Source: Phocaeicola intestinalis (GTDB lineage Bacteria > Bacteroidota > Bacteroidia > Bacteroidales > Bacteroidaceae). Taken from it: a DNA stretch of 64,000 bases. This document shows, in pieces, positions 60,146-64,000 of this stretch; position 1 is the stretch's first letter, and each line of letters starts with the position of its first letter. Under the pieces are notes generated by a model. It was not told the DNA's origin. It did not search any database and worked only from the letters and a program-made list of their open reading frames with translations. Made by a program: the position numbers and the translations under genes. The DNA lies in assembly GCF_014837065.1 (NCBI RefSeq), contig NZ_JACSPP010000009.1:27769-91768 (forward strand). The letters are read 5' to 3'.

Positions 60146-60197
60146 CACCGAAAATTAAACAAAATTATTCTATTTATAAACTTAAAACAAGAAAATT

Positions 60198-60434
60198 ATG
60201 TCTGAAATCGCATCAAAAGTACAGAAAATCATCGTTGATAAACTGGGTGTAGAAGAATCAGAAGTTACTCCGACCGCTAGCTTTACTAACGATTTGGGTG
60301 CAGACTCTTTGGATACTGTAGAACTGATCATGGAATTCGAAAAAGAATTCGGTATTTCTATTCCTGACGACCAGGCAGAAAAAATCCAGACTGTAGGAGA
60401 CGCTATCTCTTATATCGAAGCTAACGCAAAATAA
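60198..60434 (+). CDS. acpP: Acyl carrier protein
   Basis: A 78-residue acidic helical protein that carries acyl chains in fatty acid synthesis. The 4'-phosphopantetheine serine is in [13 protein letters not shown] (Ser 39 region). Length and acidity are typical. First gene of the acpP-fabF-rnc operon, the arrangement known from many bacteria, with fabF starting 12 bases after its stop. Confidence 0.98.
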   Translation: MSEIASKVQKIIVDKLGVEESEVTPTASFTNDLGADSLDTVELIMEFEKEFGISIPDDQAEKIQTVGDAISYIEANAK

Positions 60435-60446
60435 GTAATTCTGTTT

Positions 60447-61712
60447 ATGGAATTAAAAAGAGTAGTAGTAACAGGTCTTGGTGCAATTACTCCGGTAGGA
60501 AATACGGTTCCAGACTTTTGGAACAACCTGCTGAACGGAGTAAGCGGAGCAGGACCTATTACTCATTTTGATGCATCCAAATTCAAGACTCAGTTCGCTT
60601 GTGAGGTAAAAAACTTCAATGCCACTGATTTCATCGACCGCAAAGAAGCCCGTAAAATGGACTTATATACCCAGTATGCGGTAGTAGCAGCCAAAGAAGC
60701 AGTGACCGATGCGGGGCTTGATGTGGAAAAAGAAGACTTGAACAAAATCGGAGTCATCCTGGGCGTAGGTATCGGAGGTATACATACGTTCGAAGAAGAA
60801 GTAGCCGGATACGAAAAGACCAAAGATACCATCGGTCCTAAATTCAATCCGTTCTTTATTCCTAAAATGATTGCCGACATCGCTTCCGGACAGATTTCCA
60901 TCATGTACGGATTCCACGGACCGAACTTTACCACGACTTCTGCATGCGCTTCTTCTTCGAATGCCATCGCAGATGCGTTCAATTATATCCGCTTGGGCAA
61001 AGCCAACATCATCGTGACCGGTGGTGCCGAAGCTGCTATCTTCCCTGCTGGTGTAGGAGGTTTCAATGCCATGCATGCCCTTTCTACCCGCAACGATGAC
61101 CCGCAACGTGCCTCACGTCCGTTCAGCGGAAGCCGTGACGGTTTTGTCATGGGTGAAGGTGCAGGATGCCTGATTCTGGAAGAGCTGGAACATGCCAAAG
61201 CACGCGGAGCCAAGATTTATGCGGAACTTGCCGGCGTAGGCGCTTCGGCAGATGCTTATCACCTGACAGCTTCCCATCCTGAAGGATTAGGAGCCAAACT
61301 GGTGATGATGAACGCATTGGAAGATGCCGGTATGAAACCGGAAGATATCGACTATATCAATGTACACGGGACTTCTACTCCTGTAGGCGATGTTTCTGAA
61401 GTGAAAGCCATCAAAGACGTGTTCGGAGAACATGCCTACAAACTGAACATCAGTTCTACCAAATCCATGACCGGACACCTGCTGGGCGCAACCGGAGGAG
61501 TAGAAGCCATCGCCTGCGTACTGTCTGTTAAGAATGACATTGTACCCCCGACCATCAACCACGAAGAAGGAGATAACGATGAAAACATCGACTATACCCT
61601 GAACTTTACTTTCAACAAGGCACAGGAACGTACCGTCCGTGCAGCCTTGAGCAATACATTTGGTTTCGGTGGACACAATGCATGTGTAATCATTAAAAAA
61701 TACACTGAATAA
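60447..61712 (+). CDS. fabF: 3-oxoacyl-ACP synthase II
   Basis: A 421-residue condensing enzyme for fatty acid elongation. The Cys-His-His triad is visible: TTTSACASSSNAIA (Cys near residue 166), NVHGTSTPVGD and SMTGHLLGATGGVEA. It starts MELKRVVVTGLGAITPVGN, the usual N-terminus. Located between acpP and rnc in the conserved order. The rnc start lies 3 bases after its stop. Identification is secure. Confidence 0.98.
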   Translation: MELKRVVVTGLGAITPVGNTVPDFWNNLLNGVSGAGPITHFDASKFKTQFACEVKNFNATDFIDRKEARKMDLYTQYAVVAAKEAVTDAGLDVEKEDLNKIGVILGVGIGGIHTFEEEVAGYEKTKDTIGPKFNPFFIPKMIADIASGQISIMYGFHGPNFTTTSACASSSNAIADAFNYIRLGKANIIVTGGAEAAIFPAGVGGFNAMHALSTRNDDPQRASRPFSGSRDGFVMGEGAGCLILEELEHAKARGAKIYAELAGVGASADAYHLTASHPEGLGAKLVMMNALEDAGMKPEDIDYINVHGTSTPVGDVSEVKAIKDVFGEHAYKLNISSTKSMTGHLLGATGGVEAIACVLSVKNDIVPPTINHEEGDNDENIDYTLNFTFNKAQERTVRAALSNTFGFGGHNACVIIKKYTE

Positions 61713-61715
61713 ACT

Positions 61716-62690
61716 GTGTTTGGCAATATAACAGATAAGATAAGACTCCTCTTCCGCAAGGACAAGGAGCCTTATCTTTGTTTTTACCGAATGACCGGAT
61801 TCTATCCGCGGAACATTGACATCTACAAACAAGCATTGCTGCATAAATCGTCTTCCATCAAAAACGAGAAAGGACGTGTGCTGAACAACGAACGACTGGA
61901 GTTCTTGGGTGATGCCATTCTGGATGCCGTGGTAGCTGATATTGTATACAAAAAGTTTGAAGGTAAGCGCGAAGGATTTCTGACCAATACACGTTCGAAA
62001 ATCGTACAACGGGAAACACTCAACCATGTGGCGGTACAAATCGGACTGGATAAACTGGTAAAGTTCACCACCCGCCAATCTTCTCACAACAGTTATATGT
62101 GTGGCAATGCTTTCGAAGCTCTGATTGGTGCACTATATCTGGACCGGGGCTATCGCGCCTGTAAGAAGTTTATGGAAGAACGCATCATCAACCAATATTT
62201 GAATCTGGACAAAATTTCACGCAAAGAAGTCAATTTCAAGTCTAAGCTTATTGAGTGGAGCCAGAAAAACAAGTTCGAAGTAACCTTCAAACTGGTCAAT
62301 CAGTCGGTAGACGAAGAACAAAACCCCGTGTTCAACACACAAATATTGGTAGAAGGTATTCCTGCCGGAAACGGGAAAGGATATTCCAAAAAAGAATCAC
62401 AGCAAGAAGCTGCCCACGAGACCCTGCAGAAAATAAAGAATGACCCTCAATTCATAGATGCGATTTTTGCATCAAAAGCCGAAAGAGAGAAAGACACAGA
62501 ACCGGTGTATACAGAAGATTCTCCCAGCGTAATGGAGACCAACGAGGATCAAACCATTGATGTCCGGGAAGAACTCATAACAGAACGCTATGATGATACG
62601 GAACGCATCATAGCAGAAGCGGAAGAAGCCGCATTCAAAGAAGAAATTCAAGAAAAGACATCAGCCGATTCCGAAGAGGAACGCATATAG
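61716..62690 (+). CDS. rnc: Ribonuclease III with acidic C-terminal tail
   Basis: A 324-residue double-strand RNA endonuclease for rRNA processing. The signature NNERLEFLGDAILDAVVADI (about residues 55-74) and the second-site Glu in FEALIGALYLDRGY are present. The dsRNA-binding domain runs about 170-245 with KGYSKKESQQEAAHETLQKI. Residues after about 250 form an Asp/Glu-rich tail of about 70 residues absent from the E. coli enzyme; its role is unknown. Translation probably begins at the GTG at 61716, four bases past the fabF stop, indicating coupling. Confidence 0.96.
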   Translation: MFGNITDKIRLLFRKDKEPYLCFYRMTGFYPRNIDIYKQALLHKSSSIKNEKGRVLNNERLEFLGDAILDAVVADIVYKKFEGKREGFLTNTRSKIVQRETLNHVAVQIGLDKLVKFTTRQSSHNSYMCGNAFEALIGALYLDRGYRACKKFMEERIINQYLNLDKISRKEVNFKSKLIEWSQKNKFEVTFKLVNQSVDEEQNPVFNTQILVEGIPAGNGKGYSKKESQQEAAHETLQKIKNDPQFIDAIFASKAEREKDTEPVYTEDSPSVMETNEDQTIDVREELITERYDDTERIIAEAEEAAFKEEIQEKTSADSEEERI

Positions 62691-62691
62691 A

Positions 62692-62751
62692 TTCATCGGC
62701 CTACGGATATATCATCATCACTTCATGAAGATATATCCGTAAGCCGATGAA
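62692..62751. terminator. 22-bp hairpin between rnc and nagB (convergent)
   Basis: 62692-62713 pairs with 62730-62751 with one mismatch. It starts one base after the rnc stop and lies between converging genes, so it probably serves both. Confidence 0.75.
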
Positions 62752-62770
62752 AGCTATATCAATCCAACCT

Positions 62771-64000
62771 CTACAACGGCTTATACTCTACAAACGCCTC
62801 CATCGCCTCGTAGCAGGCAAGCCCTAATTTGTCGTAAAGCGAAGCGGTGCCACGGTTGCGGTCCTCGCTGCGTTGCCAGAAGAGGCGCTCGTCATTGCCC
62901 AAGAACGGTGCACTCTCCATCTGAGACTGGTGCTTCAGGATGGAATTCCGTTTCGCACGAAGCTCTTCGGGACTAAAAGGAACAGCCATCTCGATGTTCT
63001 CGATTTCCCATTCCGCCCATGCCCCGCGGTACATCCAGATGCGGCAATCCTTCAACCATGCGGCACCGGCATTCTTTTCCTCGTCAATAGCTGCCAGTAC
63101 GGCATCGGTGCAGACACGGTGCGTGCCATGGGGGTCGGCAAGGTCGCCGGCTACATAAATCTGGTGAGGCTGCACCTCCTGCAACAGCTTCTGGACGATT
63201 TGCACATCCGTCTCGCTAATGGGGTTCTTCTCGATGCGCCCCGTCTCGTAGAAAGGAAGGTCGAGGAAATGCACATGGTCCAGCGGGATGCGGTTATACG
63301 TGCATGCCGTGCGTGCCTCTCCCCTACGTATCAACCCCTTTATGGTCAGGATGTCACGCGTGTCGATGTCGCCTTCCTTCTTCTGAAGCAGGAACTGCTT
63401 GATGTCGGCATACATCTTGCGGATGGTCTCGTTCTGATTCTCATCAAAAAGCTGGTTGAAACCGTTGATGAAGTGCATGAAGCGTACCACCTCCTCATCG
63501 CCTACGGCAATATTGCCCGAAGTCTCGTATGCCACATGCACGTCGTGACCCTGCTGCACCAGACGGCGGATGGTACCGCCCATGGATATCACATCGTCAT
63601 CGGGATGCGGAGAGAAGACGACCACACGCTTGGGGAACGGCTTGGCACGCTCCGGACGGTAGGTGTCATCCGCATTGGGCTTGCCGCCGGGCCAGCCGGT
63701 GATGGTATGCTGAAGGTCGTTGAATATCTTGATGTTCACATTGTAGGCTGAGCCGTAAAGCACCAGCAGCTCGCTCAAGCCGTTCTCGTTATAATCCTTG
63801 TTGGTCAGCTTCAGGATAGGTTTTCCGGTCAAAAGGCAAAGCCACACGATGGCACTCCGGATCAGCTTGTCCGTCCATTCGCAGCTGGTCACAAGCCACG
63901 GGCGCTGGATGCGCGTCAGGTGTGAAGCAGCGGGCAAGTCGATGCAGACGGTCGCATTCTGGTGCATCTGGAGGTAAGAAGCGGGAAGCGTATCCGAAAT
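62771..64000 (-). CDS. nagB: Glucosamine-6-phosphate deaminase with C-terminal PIG-L domain (5' truncated by window edge)
   Basis: The last 409 residues of a bifunctional-looking protein known in Bacteroides as an approximately 660-residue NagB. The visible N-terminal part (ISDTLPASYLQMHQNATVCI) is the end of a NagB-type isomerase fold, which converts glucosamine-6-phosphate to fructose-6-phosphate and ammonia. From about residue 125 of the fragment a PIG-L/LmbE deacetylase-like domain follows, with the zinc motif SPHPDDDVISMGG and DLADPHGTHR. Whether that domain deacetylates sugars or is regulatory is not established. The frame is open to the window end, so the start is outside. Confidence 0.93.
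   Translation of the reverse strand: MSDTLPASYLQMHQNATVCIDLPAASHLTRIQRPWLVTSCEWTDKLIRSAIVWLCLLTGKPILKLTNKDYNENGLSELLVLYGSAYNVNIKIFNDLQHTITGWPGGKPNADDTYRPERAKPFPKRVVVFSPHPDDDVISMGGTIRRLVQQGHDVHVAYETSGNIAVGDEEVVRFMHFINGFNQLFDENQNETIRKMYADIKQFLLQKKEGDIDTRDILTIKGLIRRGEARTACTYNRIPLDHVHFLDLPFYETGRIEKNPISETDVQIVQKLLQEVQPHQIYVAGDLADPHGTHRVCTDAVLAAIDEEKNAGAAWLKDCRIWMYRGAWAEWEIENIEMAVPFSPEELRAKRNSILKHQSQMESAPFLGNDERLFWQRSEDRNRGTASLYDKLGLACYEAMEAFVEYKPL

Overview
The window looks like a chromosomal segment of a gut Bacteroidales species (Bacteroides/Phocaeicola type). The evidence is a SusC/SusD-type glycan uptake pair, many secreted glycoside hydrolases and lipoproteins, promoters of the Bacteroides TAnnTTTG class, families restricted to this order (DUF3836, DUF5723, DUF5123, DUF1593, the bifunctional NagB/PIG-L protein), and short intergenic repeats at many gene junctions. 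No rRNA, tRNA, CRISPR array or intact transposase was found.

Layout. 1-4458: the 3' end of uvrC, a divergent DUF1593 hydrolase and dtd pair, then a MazG-like pyrophosphohydrolase overlapping deoC. 4547-5513: a compact three-gene cassette (DUF3791, DUF3990 ADP-ribosyltransferase-like, small helical protein) joined by 4-nt overlaps. 5977-11977: GH89 alpha-N-acetylglucosaminidase, an HGSNAT-like membrane acyltransferase and a GH92 mannosidase, separated by repeats. 12321-20842: a pectin-type polysaccharide utilisation locus with a GH28 enzyme converging on DUF5123 lipoprotein, susD (broken by a frameshift) and susC. 21594-32487: housekeeping and accessory genes (polyprenyl synthase, polA, DUF3836, a zeta-toxin-like pair, ychF, ketopantoate reductase-like, CAT-like, TlpA-like thioredoxin, membrane-bound winged-helix regulator). 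32490-48359: an arabinan/arabinogalactan-type enzyme locus of nine genes: an esterase, six GH43 enzymes (three of them paralogous GH43-CBM6 proteins), GH97 and GH127/GH146. Eight are on the minus strand and one GH43 is divergent. 48455-64000: pfkA, a GH3-like adenylate-forming enzyme with two envelope proteins, an envelope pair (lipoprotein plus DUF5723), cysS, purN, acpP-fabF-rnc, and the 3' part of the NagB/PIG-L gene.

The most unusual content lies between genes. A 192-bp non-autonomous element is present in four near-identical copies. All have 17-bp terminal inverted repeats and 3-bp TNA target duplications, and one copy is nested inside an older deletion derivative. Four other intergenic sites carry tandem arrays of about 21-24-bp palindromic units. 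They share one architecture but have unrelated sequences. There is also a GTAG-type REP doublet (REPIN-like), and the zeta-toxin-like pair is bracketed by a direct repeat that carries the downstream gene's promoter.

Limits: all family calls come from reading protein motifs, without database searches. GH43 subfamilies and substrates are inferred from motifs and neighbours only.
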